Counted from the stretch's first letter, positions 1 to 12,148 are shown. The stretch: DNA of 64,000 bases from Gemmiger sp. An87 (GCF_002159185.1 NZ_NFHD01000014.1:1-64000), one strand, 5' to 3'. The notes: a model not told the origin generated them from the sequence alone. Numbers and translations: made by a program.

Positions 1-50
1 ATGCGCCACATTTCATTGCTTTTTCCACCTGTCTTCTTGTTTTCAAACAG

Positions 51-86
51 AAAACCTGCTCTGGCCTGATTGCCAAAGCAGGTTTT
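51..86. terminator. Bidirectional intrinsic terminator
   Basis: An inverted repeat with arms AAAACCTGCT (51-60) and AGCAGGTTTT (77-86) has A/T runs outside both arms, so it can end transcripts from either side. It may stop a plus-strand gene to the left of the window and back up the ligA terminator. Confidence 0.6.
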
Positions 87-98
87 TCTACAGGCTGA

Positions 99-125
99 AT
101 CCCCCTGGCATTTTGCCAGGGGGAT
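99..125 (-). terminator. Strong hairpin just downstream of ligA
   Basis: Perfect 11-bp arms (ATCCCCCTGGC and its complement) with a five-base loop lie 7 bases past the ligA stop. There is no T-run directly after it; the T-rich hairpin at 51-86 follows in the direction of transcription, so the two probably act in tandem. Confidence 0.55.
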
Positions 126-131
126 AAGAAG

Positions 132-2868
<2,737 letters not shown>

Positions 2869-2950
2869 TGCTTCTTCCTCCATTGTTGGTGTTTTTTGAT
2901 TCAGTATATTCGCAAAAAGAAGAAATTGTGAGGCAGTGATAGCTTTTTCA

Positions 2951-2988
2951 AACAAAAAAGGCATGCTGCAATTTGCAGCATGCCTTTT
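2951..2988 (-). terminator. pfkA terminator
   Basis: Perfect 15-bp inverted repeat (2956-2970 / 2974-2988) with a three-base loop; read on the minus strand it ends in six T. It lies 17 bases beyond the pfkA stop and separates it from yunB. Confidence 0.85.
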
Positions 2989-3005
2989 GAAATGCTCAGG
3001 AAAAA

Positions 3006-3980
3006 TCAGATGGAGATGGTGTTAGCCACGTCCAGCATCATGGTGTCGATGGTCTTGTGCATGGACAGAGCAACGCTGATATCGTAGTCAACGATCTTGT
3101 CGGCAGAAACAGCAACTACGCGGTTGTAGATGCCCTTCTCCAGCAGGTTAACAGCATGGTAACCCATCTGAGAAGCGGTCACGCGGTCACGCAGGGTGGG
3201 AGAACCACCACGCTGTACGTGGCCCAGAACGGTGGCACGGGAATCGATGCCGGTGCGGGCCTGAATCTCGTTGGCCAGCTCCTGAGCATGACCTACGCCC
3301 TCAGCCACGATCACGATGAAGTGCTTCTTGCCGGTCTTCTGGGTCTGGTTCATACGAGAGATGACGTCGTGATCCAGATCGTAGGGACGCTCGGGAATCA
3401 GAATCGCCAGAGCGCCGGTGGCGATGCCCACGTTCAGAGCAATGTAGCCGGCGTTGCGGCCCATAACCTCAACCACGCTGCAGCGGTCATGGCTCTGGGT
3501 GGTGTCGCGCAGCTTATCGATCATTTCCACAGCGGTGTTCATGGCAGTGTCATAGCCGATGGTGTACTCGCTGCAGGCGATGTCGTTGTCGATGGTGCCG
3601 GGAATGCCGATGCAGGGAATGCCCAGGTTGGCCAGAGCGCGAGCACCCTTGAAGGAACCGTCGCCGCCGATTACAACCATCGCATCGATGCCCAGCTCTT
3701 TGCACTTCTCAGCGCCCTTCTTCTGGCCTTCTGCGGTTACGAACTCAAGGCAGCGGGCAGTGTAAAGGACGGTACCGCCCCGGTGGATGATCTCGGATAC
3801 GCTGCGCAGGTCCATCTCGCGTACTTCGCCGTTCAGCAGGCCGTTGTAGCCACGCTGAATGCCAATAACCTTGATGCCCTTGCTCAGAGCGGTACGAACA
3901 ACCGCGCGAACCGCAGCATTCATGCCGGGCGCGTCGCCGCCGCTGGTCAATACACCGATGGTTTTAATTTCCTTGTACAT
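3006..3980 (-). CDS. pfkA: ATP-dependent 6-phosphofructokinase
   Basis: Phosphorylates fructose 6-phosphate to the 1,6-bisphosphate, the committed step of glycolysis, in the cytoplasm. At 324 residues it matches the bacterial homotetrameric enzyme. Visible motifs are GGDAPGMNA at the N-terminus, GGDGS and PGTIDND in the active site. Gly in GGDGS and Gly in PGTIDND (rather than Asp and Lys) mark the ATP-using rather than the pyrophosphate-using type. It follows dnaE on the same strand but has a good promoter of its own at 4025-4053 and a terminator behind it. The dnaE-pfkA neighbourhood is common in Firmicutes. Confidence 0.98.
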   Translation of the reverse strand: MYKEIKTIGVLTSGGDAPGMNAAVRAVVRTALSKGIKVIGIQRGYNGLLNGEVREMDLRSVSEIIHRGGTVLYTARCLEFVTAEGQKKGAEKCKELGIDAMVVIGGDGSFKGARALANLGIPCIGIPGTIDNDIACSEYTIGYDTAMNTAVEMIDKLRDTTQSHDRCSVVEVMGRNAGYIALNVGIATGALAILIPERPYDLDHDVISRMNQTQKTGKKHFIVIVAEGVGHAQELANEIQARTGIDSRATVLGHVQRGGSPTLRDRVTASQMGYHAVNLLEKGIYNRVVAVSADKIVDYDISVALSMHKTIDTMMLDVANTISI

Positions 3981-4024
3981 AGTAATGCCCCTCCTAAATC
4001 AAATCGAAATTTGACATTGGTATA

Positions 4025-4053
4025 ATTATAACATCCTGGCAACATAAATGCAA
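4025..4053 (-). promoter_or_regulatory. Sigma-A promoter of pfkA
   Basis: TTGCAT (-35, 4048-4053) and TATAAT (-10, 4025-4030) are separated by exactly 17 bases and point to pfkA 45 bases downstream. This lies in the 119-base gap after dnaE. Confidence 0.75.
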
Positions 4054-4099
4054 AACTTTCTGCGCAATTTGTCGCCAAAAGGTTTGCCCAATTGACCAA

Positions 4100-7000
4100 C
4101 TATTTTGTAACAACATTCCTGTCGCCCAAAATACGGCGCAATTCCGGATAAAGCAGCTCATGGTCCAATGCCCATAGGCTGCGCGGCGCCAGAGTCAGCT
4201 GCTTACGGTCTTCAAAATACATATAGACCGGCATGCTGCCGTCAAAGATGCCGCTGAGCAAGTTTGTCACCTTGCGGAACTGCTCGCAGTTCTGGCTGGG
4301 AAGCTTCAGATAAAGCCCTTTCTTGGGAGCCTGAGGTTTCCTGTCAGTTGTGCTGCCTGCCGCCGGTTTTTCCGAACGGCGTGCCTCGTACTGCTCAATG
4401 GGAACGATGGCTTCCGCCACCAGTTTGGCCGCTTCGTCTTCTTTTACAGAAACGCGGCCGGTGATAACCACTACGGCATTTTCCTGCAGCGCATCTCTGC
4501 AGTTGAGCAGAATCTTCGGAAACACCAGAATTTCCATGGTGCCGCTCAGATCCTCCACGTTGGTAAATGCCATCATGGTGTTGGAACGAGTCGTCATAAA
4601 TTTGCTTTTGATCACCGCGCAAACAATGTTGACTACTTTATTATCGTAAGCTTTTGCGCCTTCCCCTGTCAATTCACTAATCTTGCAGCTGGATATATTT
4701 TTGATGATTTCCCGGTAAGCGTCCAGCGGATGACCGCTCAGATACAGGCCGCTCACCTCTTTTTCCATCTGCAGAAGTTCTCCTGTGGGGAATTCCTCCA
4801 GTGCAGGAATCACATAATCGTTTACCGATTCCTGTTCACCGCTCTGACTGAACAGATCAAGCTGCCCCTCCAGATTTTTGCGGCTGTCGGTTTCCACGCT
4901 CTTCAGAATACCCTCAATGCACTGAAGCATGGCCCGGCGGGTGGAACCCAGGCCATCGAAGGCACCGCTCTTGATGAGACTTTCCACCGCCCGGCGGTTG
5001 ATTTCACAGCCGTACATCCGGCAGCAGAAATCATACAGTGAGCGGAAGGGCTGATCCTGACGCTCGCGGACTACTGCGGCGATCAGATTCCGCCCCACAT
5101 TTTTGACCGCATTCAGACCGAAGCGAATGTTCGCACCGTCCACAGTAAAACCGCCATCACTCACGTTGATGTTGGGCGGCAGTACCTTGATCCCCAGTCG
5201 CTGACACTCACCGGAATACTCGATCACCTTGTCGGTATTGTCCAGCACACTGGTGAGCAGCGCGGCCATAAATTCGTTGGGATAATGACACTTCAGGTAG
5301 GCCGTCTGATACGCCACATAGGCATAACAGGCCGCGTGAGATTTGTTGAAGGCGTAGGAAGCAAAGCTGGACATATCGTCGAAAATTTCGTTGGCGGTCT
5401 TTTCGTCAATGCCGTTGGCAATGCAGCCTACACATTCGGAACCGGGTTCCTTGCTGCCGTAAACGAAGTTCTGTCGCTCCCGTTCCATGACATCGTGCTT
5501 TTTCTTGCTCATGGCGCGGCGCACCAGGTCGGCTTGGCCCAGCGAGAAGCCTGCCAGCTCCCGGCAGATCTGCATAACCTGTTCCTGATATACAATACAG
5601 CCGTTGGTCACATCCAGAATGTGTGCCAGCTGAGGAACCTTGTAGTGGATCTTCCCCGGCTCATGGCGGTTGCGCAGATAGGTGGGAATCGAGTCCATGG
5701 GACCCGGGCGATACAGTGAGATCAGGGCGATGATATCTTCCAGGTTCTGTGGGCGAAGGCCCAAAAGCACCTGCTTCATGCCGGTACTTTCCAGCTGGAA
5801 CACGCCTTCCGTCTCACTCTGACCCAGCATCTCATAGGTAGCCGGGTCATCGTAAGGCATCTTCTCCACCGAGAACTCCGGTACCCGGCGCTGGATCATT
5901 CGCTCTGCATCCCGGATCACCGTGAGGGTGCGCAGGCCCAGAAAGTCCATCTTCAGAAGGCCCAGCTCCTCGATGGTGGTCATGGTGAACTGGGTTACGG
6001 GGACGCCGTCGTTGCAGGCTAGCGGAACGTATTCGTTGGCCGCCTCCCGGGTAATCACCACGCCCGCCGCATGGGTGGAGGCATGCCGTGGCATACCTTC
6101 AATCTTGATGGCGGTGTCCACCAGTTCCCTCACCTGCTCGTCGGAATCGTAGCGGGCTTTCAGCTCCGGCGATACCTCCAAGGCCCGGTGCAGGGTCATT
6201 TTCAACTCCATGGGGACCAGTTTGGCCACAGCATCTACCGCAGCATAAGGCATGTCCATCACACGACCAACGTCTCGCAGAGCGGCGCGGGCGGCCATGG
6301 TTCCGAAAGTGATGATCTGAGCCACATGATCATGGCCGTACTTGTTGTTCACATAATCGATCACTTCCTGCCGGCGTTCGTAGCAAAAGTCCACGTCAAA
6401 GTCGGGCATGCTCACGCGTTCGGGGTTCAAAAAGCGTTCGAACAGCAGGTTGTATCGAATGGGGTCAATGTTGGTGATGCCCACACAATAGGCCGCCAGG
6501 CTGCCTGCACCGCTTCCTCGGCCAGGGCCCACCGGAATGCCCTGGGTCTTTGCATAGTTGATAAAATCGAAAACGATCAGATAGTAGTTGGTGTAGCCCA
6601 TGCGGCGGATGACGTCGATTTCATAATCCAGACGCTCACGAATTTCCGGCGCCGGATCATTTCCGTAACGGCGGGTAAGACCCTCGTAGCACAGCTTTTC
6701 AAAGTAGGCCTGGTTCTCCATGCCGTCCGGAGCCTCGAAATAAGGCAGCTTGGTCACGCCGAATTCAAAATCGAAATTGCACTGCTCCGCGATGCGGTTG
6801 GTGTTTTCGCAGGCATCCGGCGCGATGGCGAACAGGTCGTACATCTCGTCGGTGCTTTTCAGGTAGAATTCGTCGGTCTCAAATTCCAGCTTATCGTCAT
6901 CCTGGATGGTTTTGCCTGTCTGGATGCAGATCAGAATGCTCTGCATCTTACTGTCTTCCCGGCGCAGGTAGTGCGCGTCATTGGTCGCCACCAGCGGAAT

Positions 7001-7603
7001 GCCGGTCTCCCGGGCAAGGCGAATCAGCAGCGGCAGGACCTGCTGCTGCTCCTCGATGCCGTGATCCTGGATTTCGATGTAGTAGTTCCCCTGCCCGAAC
7101 AGGTTGTTGTAATACAACGCAACCTGGCGAGCCTTTTCGTAATCGCCGGCCAGAAGTGCCTGCGGCACCTCGCCTGCCAGACAGGCGGAAAGACAGATCA
7201 ATCCTTCGTGGTGCTGCTCCAGCAGTTCCTTGTCCACCCGGGGCTTGGAATAAAAGCCCTCGATAAATCCGGCAGAAACCAGCTTAATCAGATTTTTGTA
7301 GCCGGTTTCGTTTTTGCACAGCAGGACCAGATGATTGGAACCGTCGATTCGGTTAACCTTATCAAAGCGGGAGCGGTTGGCCACATAGACCTCGCAGCCG
7401 ATGATAGGCTTGATGCCCGCCTTTTTGGCTGCTTTGTAAAAATCCACACAGCCGTACATTACGCCGTGGTCGGTGATGGCGATGGAGGTCTGCCCCAATT
7501 CCTTGACCCGCTCAAAGATCCGGTCGATCCGGCAGGCACCGTCCAGAAGACTGTACTCGGTATGCACGTGCAGATGGGTAAATTGCTTGTTGGAATCAGC
7601 CAT
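4100..7603 (-). CDS. dnaE: DNA polymerase III alpha subunit DnaE
   Basis: Replicative DNA polymerase of the DnaE type, 1167 residues. The N-terminal PHP domain (HLHVHTEYSLLDGA from residue 10) is followed by the polymerase core; the catalytic aspartates are in PDFDVDF near residues 399-405 and in KMDFLGL near 552. Helix-hairpin-helix elements and a C-terminal OB fold (around residues 960-1060, GTMEILVFP) complete the order. In low-GC Gram-positives DnaE usually works with PolC and extends primers; PolC is not in this window. Its start overlaps the whiA stop by 8 bases, which suggests co-transcription and coupling. Confidence 0.97.
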   Translation of the reverse strand: MADSNKQFTHLHVHTEYSLLDGACRIDRIFERVKELGQTSIAITDHGVMYGCVDFYKAAKKAGIKPIIGCEVYVANRSRFDKVNRIDGSNHLVLLCKNETGYKNLIKLVSAGFIEGFYSKPRVDKELLEQHHEGLICLSACLAGEVPQALLAGDYEKARQVALYYNNLFGQGNYYIEIQDHGIEEQQQVLPLLIRLARETGIPLVATNDAHYLRREDSKMQSILICIQTGKTIQDDDKLEFETDEFYLKSTDEMYDLFAIAPDACENTNRIAEQCNFDFEFGVTKLPYFEAPDGMENQAYFEKLCYEGLTRRYGNDPAPEIRERLDYEIDVIRRMGYTNYYLIVFDFINYAKTQGIPVGPGRGSGAGSLAAYCVGITNIDPIRYNLLFERFLNPERVSMPDFDVDFCYERRQEVIDYVNNKYGHDHVAQIITFGTMAARAALRDVGRVMDMPYAAVDAVAKLVPMELKMTLHRALEVSPELKARYDSDEQVRELVDTAIKIEGMPRHASTHAAGVVITREAANEYVPLACNDGVPVTQFTMTTIEELGLLKMDFLGLRTLTVIRDAERMIQRRVPEFSVEKMPYDDPATYEMLGQSETEGVFQLESTGMKQVLLGLRPQNLEDIIALISLYRPGPMDSIPTYLRNRHEPGKIHYKVPQLAHILDVTNGCIVYQEQVMQICRELAGFSLGQADLVRRAMSKKKHDVMERERQNFVYGSKEPGSECVGCIANGIDEKTANEIFDDMSSFASYAFNKSHAACYAYVAYQTAYLKCHYPNEFMAALLTSVLDNTDKVIEYSGECQRLGIKVLPPNINVSDGGFTVDGANIRFGLNAVKNVGRNLIAAVVRERQDQPFRSLYDFCCRMYGCEINRRAVESLIKSGAFDGLGSTRRAMLQCIEGILKSVETDSRKNLEGQLDLFSQSGEQESVNDYVIPALEEFPTGELLQMEKEVSGLYLSGHPLDAYREIIKNISSCKISELTGEGAKAYDNKVVNIVCAVIKSKFMTTRSNTMMAFTNVEDLSGTMEILVFPKILLNCRDALQENAVVVITGRVSVKEDEAAKLVAEAIVPIEQYEARRSEKPAAGSTTDRKPQAPKKGLYLKLPSQNCEQFRKVTNLLSGIFDGSMPVYMYFEDRKQLTLAPRSLWALDHELLYPELRRILGDRNVVTK

Positions 7604-8513
7604 TGGTTCTCCTTTGCTGAAGTTCGGATGCCAGACGCTCCAGCTTTTTCAGCCGGTGGCTAAGCCCCGATTTGCTGATGGGCTGAGGGCTTTTTTCGGC
7701 CAATTGGGAAAGCGAAAGATCCGGCCAGGCCAGCCGCAGCTCTGCTGCTTCCCGCAAAGGCTGACTCAGACCGTCAAACATGTGATTTTGCTTCAGATAT
7801 TCGATGGCCCGTGTCACCTGGACGTTGGCCGTTGCGGTTTTGTCCATATTAGCGGTTTCGCAGTTGGTCAGGCGGTTGGTTTTGTTGCGCAGCTCCTTGA
7901 TCACCTTGTGATTCATAATCTCCATGGCGGCATTGCCTGCGCCCATGAAGGCCAGAAGCTCTTCGATCTGCTCGCTGGCTTTGATGTACACCACATTTAC
8001 GCCCTTTCGCAGAGTGCGATGCGGACGGAATTCATGTTCCGCCAGAATTCCCTCCAGATCCCGCGCCAGGTTGTGCCGGTTGGAAAGAAACTCCAGATTG
8101 TACTCCTTTTTGGGGTCGGTCATAGTGCCGCAGCAGACAAACGCAGCAGCCAGGAAGGCTGCGCTGCATTGGGGACAGCGCAACAGTGTGGGATCGATAC
8201 GCAGGCTGACCTGTTCCGGGTCACAGTGGAACTTTTCCAGCATCAGTCGGACCTGTTCTGGCTCGTCCACCTTGAATTCATAGACCATGCCGTTGGGCCT
8301 CGGCTTGCTGGTTACGCTGCCCTCAATGCCACACAAATGAAAAATGCGTTTTACATAATGGGCTGCGGTTCCCAGTTCCGTTTGGAATACCACGCCCCGA
8401 CTGTCGAAATAACGGCTGAAACAGGCTGCACCATAGCTGGCAGCCAGCAGACAGCAGGGCCGCGTGATTTTCTTTTGGGTGATCTCGGTTTTAACGTCCT
8501 GTGAAAAGCTCAT
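7596..8513 (-). CDS. whiA: Sporulation/cell-division regulator WhiA
   Basis: DNA-binding protein of Gram-positive bacteria with an N-terminal LAGLIDADG-like fold and a C-terminal helix-turn-helix; 305 residues, typical length. The N-terminus (MSFSQDVKTEI) and the C-terminal segment with LAEKSPQPISKSGLSHRL are characteristic of the family. In Streptomyces it controls sporulation division genes; in Bacillus it affects division and chromosome segregation, so the role here is by family only. It overlaps dnaE by 8 bases and starts 21 bases after rapZ. The gene yvcK, which normally lies between rapZ and whiA, is absent here. Confidence 0.95.
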   Translation of the reverse strand: MSFSQDVKTEITQKKITRPCCLLAASYGAACFSRYFDSRGVVFQTELGTAAHYVKRIFHLCGIEGSVTSKPRPNGMVYEFKVDEPEQVRLMLEKFHCDPEQVSLRIDPTLLRCPQCSAAFLAAAFVCCGTMTDPKKEYNLEFLSNRHNLARDLEGILAEHEFRPHRTLRKGVNVVYIKASEQIEELLAFMGAGNAAMEIMNHKVIKELRNKTNRLTNCETANMDKTATANVQVTRAIEYLKQNHMFDGLSQPLREAAELRLAWPDLSLSQLAEKSPQPISKSGLSHRLKKLERLASELQQRRTNG

Positions 8514-8534
8514 TCGTTTTCCGATGCCCTTTCG

Positions 8535-9398
8535 TTAAAGTACGCGTTTCTGATCGCGATGATAGAGAATGGGACCATAGCCAAGGTTCTGGCAATGCTC
8601 TGCGATTTTGCGCGCGAAGGTGATGGAACGGTGCTTGCCGCCGGTGCAGCCTACCGCAATGGTCAGCTGGCTTTTGCCTTCTTTGATGTAAAGCGGCAGC
8701 GAATAATCCAGAAGCTCCAGAATACGATGCAGCAGTTCCTGAGACTGCTCAAACTTCATCACATAATCCACCACATCGCTGTCCAGACCGGTTTTTTCCT
8801 TCAGTTCCGGGATATAGAAAGGATTGGGCAGACAGCGTACGTCGAACACCACATCTGCCTCCTTTGGCAGACCATATTTGAAGCCAAAGGAAAGGATGGT
8901 CAGCACCATCGGTTGCTGATTCTGGTGCAAAAACAGCTTGCAGATCCGCTCCTTGTTCTGGGCAGCCGACAACAGCGAGGTATCCACTACAAAGTCAGCC
9001 CGCTCAAAGAAAGGCTGCAGGATTTTCCGTTCCTGCTCAATAGCATCGGTCATGGAAACGCCTTCCTGCACGCAAAGGGGATGGATACGCCGCGTCTCTT
9101 TGTAACGGCGGGCAAGCACATCGTCGGAGGCATCCAGAAACAGCACGCGATACGGGACCTGGCGGCTGTCCATACTGGTCAGCGCCTCCTGCACGTCGCT
9201 TTTGGTACGGCAGCCACGGATGTCCACCACTACTGCCACCTTTTCCAGCATTGTTTCACCCTGCAGAGCAAAATCCAACAGACGGGGCATCAGCCCGGCC
9301 GGAATGTTGTCGATGCAAAAATAACCGATGTCTTCCAATGCGTTTACCGCAAGGGATTTTCCCGCTCCGGAAAGGCCGGTTACAACCAGCAGCTCCAT
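8535..9398 (-). CDS. rapZ: RNase adapter/nucleotide-binding protein RapZ (YvcJ)
   Basis: P-loop protein with GLSGAGKS at residues 8-15 and the conserved C-terminal block containing GCTGGKHRS. In enterobacteria RapZ guides RNase E to small RNAs controlling glucosamine-6-phosphate synthase; the Gram-positive homologue YvcJ hydrolyses nucleotides and its job is less clear. The start at 9398 gives MELLVVTGLSG and 287 residues, with AAGGAGAG seven bases upstream; the frame is open further up to 9449 but without family similarity. It lies between murB and whiA and is preceded by a strong hairpin at 9446-9482. Confidence 0.93.
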   Translation of the reverse strand: MELLVVTGLSGAGKSLAVNALEDIGYFCIDNIPAGLMPRLLDFALQGETMLEKVAVVVDIRGCRTKSDVQEALTSMDSRQVPYRVLFLDASDDVLARRYKETRRIHPLCVQEGVSMTDAIEQERKILQPFFERADFVVDTSLLSAAQNKERICKLFLHQNQQPMVLTILSFGFKYGLPKEADVVFDVRCLPNPFYIPELKEKTGLDSDVVDYVMKFEQSQELLHRILELLDYSLPLYIKEGKSQLTIAVGCTGGKHRSITFARKIAEHCQNLGYGPILYHRDQKRVL

Positions 9399-9445
9399 GA
9401 CGCGTCTCTCCTTTTCCTTCTGATTTTGTTCATCCATCATAACCT

Positions 9446-9482
9446 GCATGACCGGCTGCCGATTGCCAGCAGCCGGTCATGC
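9446..9482. other. 14-bp perfect hairpin between murB and rapZ
   Basis: Arms GCATGACCGGCTGC (9446-9459) and its exact complement (9469-9482) enclose a nine-base loop. No T-run follows on either side, so it is not a standard terminator. It may be an RNA-processing or stability element, or partial attenuator, within the murB-rapZ transcript. Confidence 0.6.
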
Positions 9483-9488
9483 ACGCAA

Positions 9489-10394
9489 TTATTCCACTAC
9501 ACGGATCTCTTTTTCCAGTACAAAGCCAGTTTGCTGACGCACCCGGTCACTCACCTGACGGGCCAGTTCCAACACGTCCGCACAGCTGGCATGACCGAGA
9601 TTCACGATGAAACCACAGTGTTTTTCACTGATTGCAGCATCGCCCACGCGATATCCGCGCAGGCCGCACTGTTCGATCAGACTGCCGGCAAATGCACCTT
9701 CCGGCCGTTTAAATGCGCTGCCTGCACTGGGATATTCCAGCGGCTGCTTTTCCCGACGGCGGTTCATCAGGTCATCCATTTTGGCCTGGATCTGTTCCCG
9801 GTCGCCTTTGGCCAGCTGCAGAGTGGCCCGCAGCACGCACCAGCCGGTACGCGCAAACACGCTGGTGCGGTACCCAAGCTCCAGCTGGTCCACCGGCAAT
9901 GAGCGCACCTGACCGGCTTCGTCCACGAACTCCACTTCCAGAAGAACATCGCGGGTTTCACCGCCATAGGCACCTGCGTTCATATAAACCGCTCCGCCCA
10001 GACTGCCCGGAATACCGTAAGCAAACTCCAGGCCGGTGAGTCCCTGGCGGGCAGCCTCTTCACAAACTTGCTTCAGCGATACGCCTGCCCCGGCAATCAT
10101 GCGGTCTCCTTCCACCCGGATCTCCGGTTGGATCAGCCGGGTACAGAGAACCACGCCGTCAAAGCCTTCGTCGCTGAACAGAAGGTTGGAACCATTGCCC
10201 AGAATATAAGTCCGAACACTCTCCGCACGGCAAAGCTCCAGCGCCTGAATCAGCTGCTGGGTGGTGTGAGGGGTACAGAACAAGGCGGCGGGGCCGCCGA
10301 TCTGGAAGCTCGTATGGCGTGCAAGGGGCTCGCCGCAGGAATAAGGGATCGCTGCTTCCTCCAGTTTTTGCTTCAAATGCTCCATGCACGCCAT
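9489..10394 (-). CDS. murB: UDP-N-acetylenolpyruvoylglucosamine reductase MurB
   Basis: FAD enzyme that uses NADPH to make UDP-N-acetylmuramate, the second committed step of peptidoglycan precursor synthesis. The 301 residues show the FAD-binding start (HTSFQIGGPA), the NGSNLLF loop, GIPGSLGGAVYMNAGAYGGE and the active-site motif PSAGSAFKRP of the Firmicutes-type enzyme. The ATG at 10394 has AGGAGG seven bases upstream. It starts 18 bases after the glucokinase stop, so it is probably in the same transcript. Confidence 0.97.
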   Translation of the reverse strand: MACMEHLKQKLEEAAIPYSCGEPLARHTSFQIGGPAALFCTPHTTQQLIQALELCRAESVRTYILGNGSNLLFSDEGFDGVVLCTRLIQPEIRVEGDRMIAGAGVSLKQVCEEAARQGLTGLEFAYGIPGSLGGAVYMNAGAYGGETRDVLLEVEFVDEAGQVRSLPVDQLELGYRTSVFARTGWCVLRATLQLAKGDREQIQAKMDDLMNRRREKQPLEYPSAGSAFKRPEGAFAGSLIEQCGLRGYRVGDAAISEKHCGFIVNLGHASCADVLELARQVSDRVRQQTGFVLEKEIRVVE

Positions 10395-10412
10395 AAAACG
10401 GCCTCCTAAAAA

Positions 10413-11378
10413 TTAAAGTTTTTCCTGGTTGCCCAGCCAGGCAGCGCCCACAACACCGGCGTCGTTGAACAGCTCGGCGGGCTTGATGGTTACGCGGCGC
10501 TTGCCGTCACGGGCATAATCTTCCCAGTTAACCAGCTTGCGCACGGGAGCCAGCAGAACCTCGCCTTGCTTGGAAACGCCGCCGCCGATGCAGATGATCT
10601 CCGGCTGGAAGATGTTGACCACATTGGTCAGGCCGCAGGCCACATACTCTACGAATTTGTTGATCAGCTGGGTAGCCAGCTCATCCCCGGCGGCCATGCC
10701 GTCAAAAGCAGTCTTCGCGCCAACCTTGGTGATGTCTCCATCCACCAGCTGCCACATCATGTTCTTGGGATGGGACAGCATTGCAGCCTTGGTATCCTCG
10801 GCCAAGGCGCGGGCAGAAGCATACTTCTCCCAGCAGCCGTTACGGCCGCACATGCAGGGACGGCCGTCCTTCTGAATCACCATGTGGCCCAGCTCGGCGC
10901 CCGCATAGTTGAAACCGGCGAAAATCTTGCCGTCGATAATGATACCGCCGCCGATGCCGGTGCCCAGGGTGATAACCACCGCATACTTGGCGCCACGAGC
11001 GCCGCCAGCGATGAATTCACCGTAAGCGGCCGCGTTTGCATCGTTTTCAATGTAGACCTTGCAGCCCAGGCGCTTCTCCATGTGATCGCGCAGCTCCCAA
11101 TCATAATAACCGAAATTGGCGTTAAAGTCTACTACACCGGTCTTGCTGTTTACGCTGCCCGGGGTGCCAATGCCAACCCACAGCAGATCGTCCAGGGTCA
11201 GATTGCTCTCCACCAGGACCTGACGGCACAGGTTGGCGATCTTTTCTTCAATCACTTCCTCGGGCTGAGGCAGATCGGTATCGCAGGTGCATTTGTGCAG
11301 CACCTTGAATTCTTCGTCCACAATACCGGCGGTAATGGTAGTACCGCCCAGATCCACACCAATCGTATACTTCTTCAT
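10413..11378 (-). CDS. glcK: ROK-family glucokinase
   Basis: Phosphorylates glucose with ATP. The 321 residues contain the phosphate-binding start GVDLGGTTI, the ROK signature GAELGHMVI, and the zinc-binding motif CMCGRNGCWE typical of ROK glucokinases. Its ATG overlaps the stop of the upstream PHP gene as ATGA (11375-11378), so translation is coupled. The combination with hprK nearby places sugar entry and catabolite control in one cluster. A different hexose specificity cannot be excluded from sequence. Confidence 0.92.
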   Translation of the reverse strand: MKKYTIGVDLGGTTITAGIVDEEFKVLHKCTCDTDLPQPEEVIEEKIANLCRQVLVESNLTLDDLLWVGIGTPGSVNSKTGVVDFNANFGYYDWELRDHMEKRLGCKVYIENDANAAAYGEFIAGGARGAKYAVVITLGTGIGGGIIIDGKIFAGFNYAGAELGHMVIQKDGRPCMCGRNGCWEKYASARALAEDTKAAMLSHPKNMMWQLVDGDITKVGAKTAFDGMAAGDELATQLINKFVEYVACGLTNVVNIFQPEIICIGGGVSKQGEVLLAPVRKLVNWEDYARDGKRRVTIKPAELFNDAGVVGAAWLGNQEKL

Positions 11379-12127
11379 CTTAACAACTCTCCGATCCGAT
11401 CCACGATTTTTTTGTTATGTATTTCCAGTTCACGGCGAAGATTCTCGCCGGAACCATTGACAATCAGCTCTGGAGGAAACTCAATCTCCTCCAGAAGCCC
11501 ATACAGATGCGAAACGCCTCGCTCCAGATGGTAAATGGAGTGCGCATCGCTGTTCAGCGCGATCTTGCAGCCGCTTTTTTTGCAGGCCAGCGCAAGCGCC
11601 TTCATGTTTGGGGCTCCTTCCGGGCGCACCGCGAAGGAATTTCCATTCAGTTCAACCACCTTGTTCCGGGCTGCAAATTCCCGGGTGACCCGCTCATAAT
11701 CATACACGTGGTTGGCCTGCTCGGAATGGCCGATCATGTCCACGTATGGATTTTCAGCCACCTTGAGCCATAACTCGGTGGCCTGTTCCACGGTAAGCTT
11801 GCCGGGCAGGCAATCGCCATGAATGGATGCAATCACCCAGTCGAATTGCGCCAGCTGCTGCTGCGAAAAGTCCAGCGTGCCGTCCAGGTCCATCACATTT
11901 GCCTCAACCCCCTTCAACACGGGGATACCCTCCAGCACATCCGGCAGACGAACAAGATTGTTGAAATACCAGATATGAGGCGAGTCCGGCATTGCGCAGC
12001 CATGATCGGTGACTGCAATCGCTTTATAGCCCATGGATGCCGCCTTTGTGGCCATTTCTGTGATGGTATTGAATGCATGGTTGGATACCAGCGTATGTGT
12101 ATGCAGATCCGCTGCAATTTGGTACAA
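11375..12127 (-). CDS. PHP-domain phosphatase (YcdX-like)
   Basis: A 250-residue metal-dependent phosphatase of the PHP superfamily. The metal ligands typical of the fold are visible: DLHTHT at the N-terminus, TDHG near residue 42, an IGHSE motif and NSDAHS near the C-terminus. Members related to YcdX hydrolyse small phosphate esters; the substrate here is unknown. It lies 21 bases after hprK and its stop overlaps the glucokinase start, so the three are likely one operon driven by the hprK promoter. Confidence 0.85.
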   Translation of the reverse strand: MYQIAADLHTHTLVSNHAFNTITEMATKAASMGYKAIAVTDHGCAMPDSPHIWYFNNLVRLPDVLEGIPVLKGVEANVMDLDGTLDFSQQQLAQFDWVIASIHGDCLPGKLTVEQATELWLKVAENPYVDMIGHSEQANHVYDYERVTREFAARNKVVELNGNSFAVRPEGAPNMKALALACKKSGCKIALNSDAHSIYHLERGVSHLYGLLEEIEFPPELIVNGSGENLRRELEIHNKKIVDRIGELLR

Positions 12128-12148
12128 AGTATATGCTCCCTTTCTGCG

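Noticed and set aside
6071-7663. A 530-codon open frame opposite dnaE
   Set aside because: Antisense shadow of dnaE, no ribosome site or domain.
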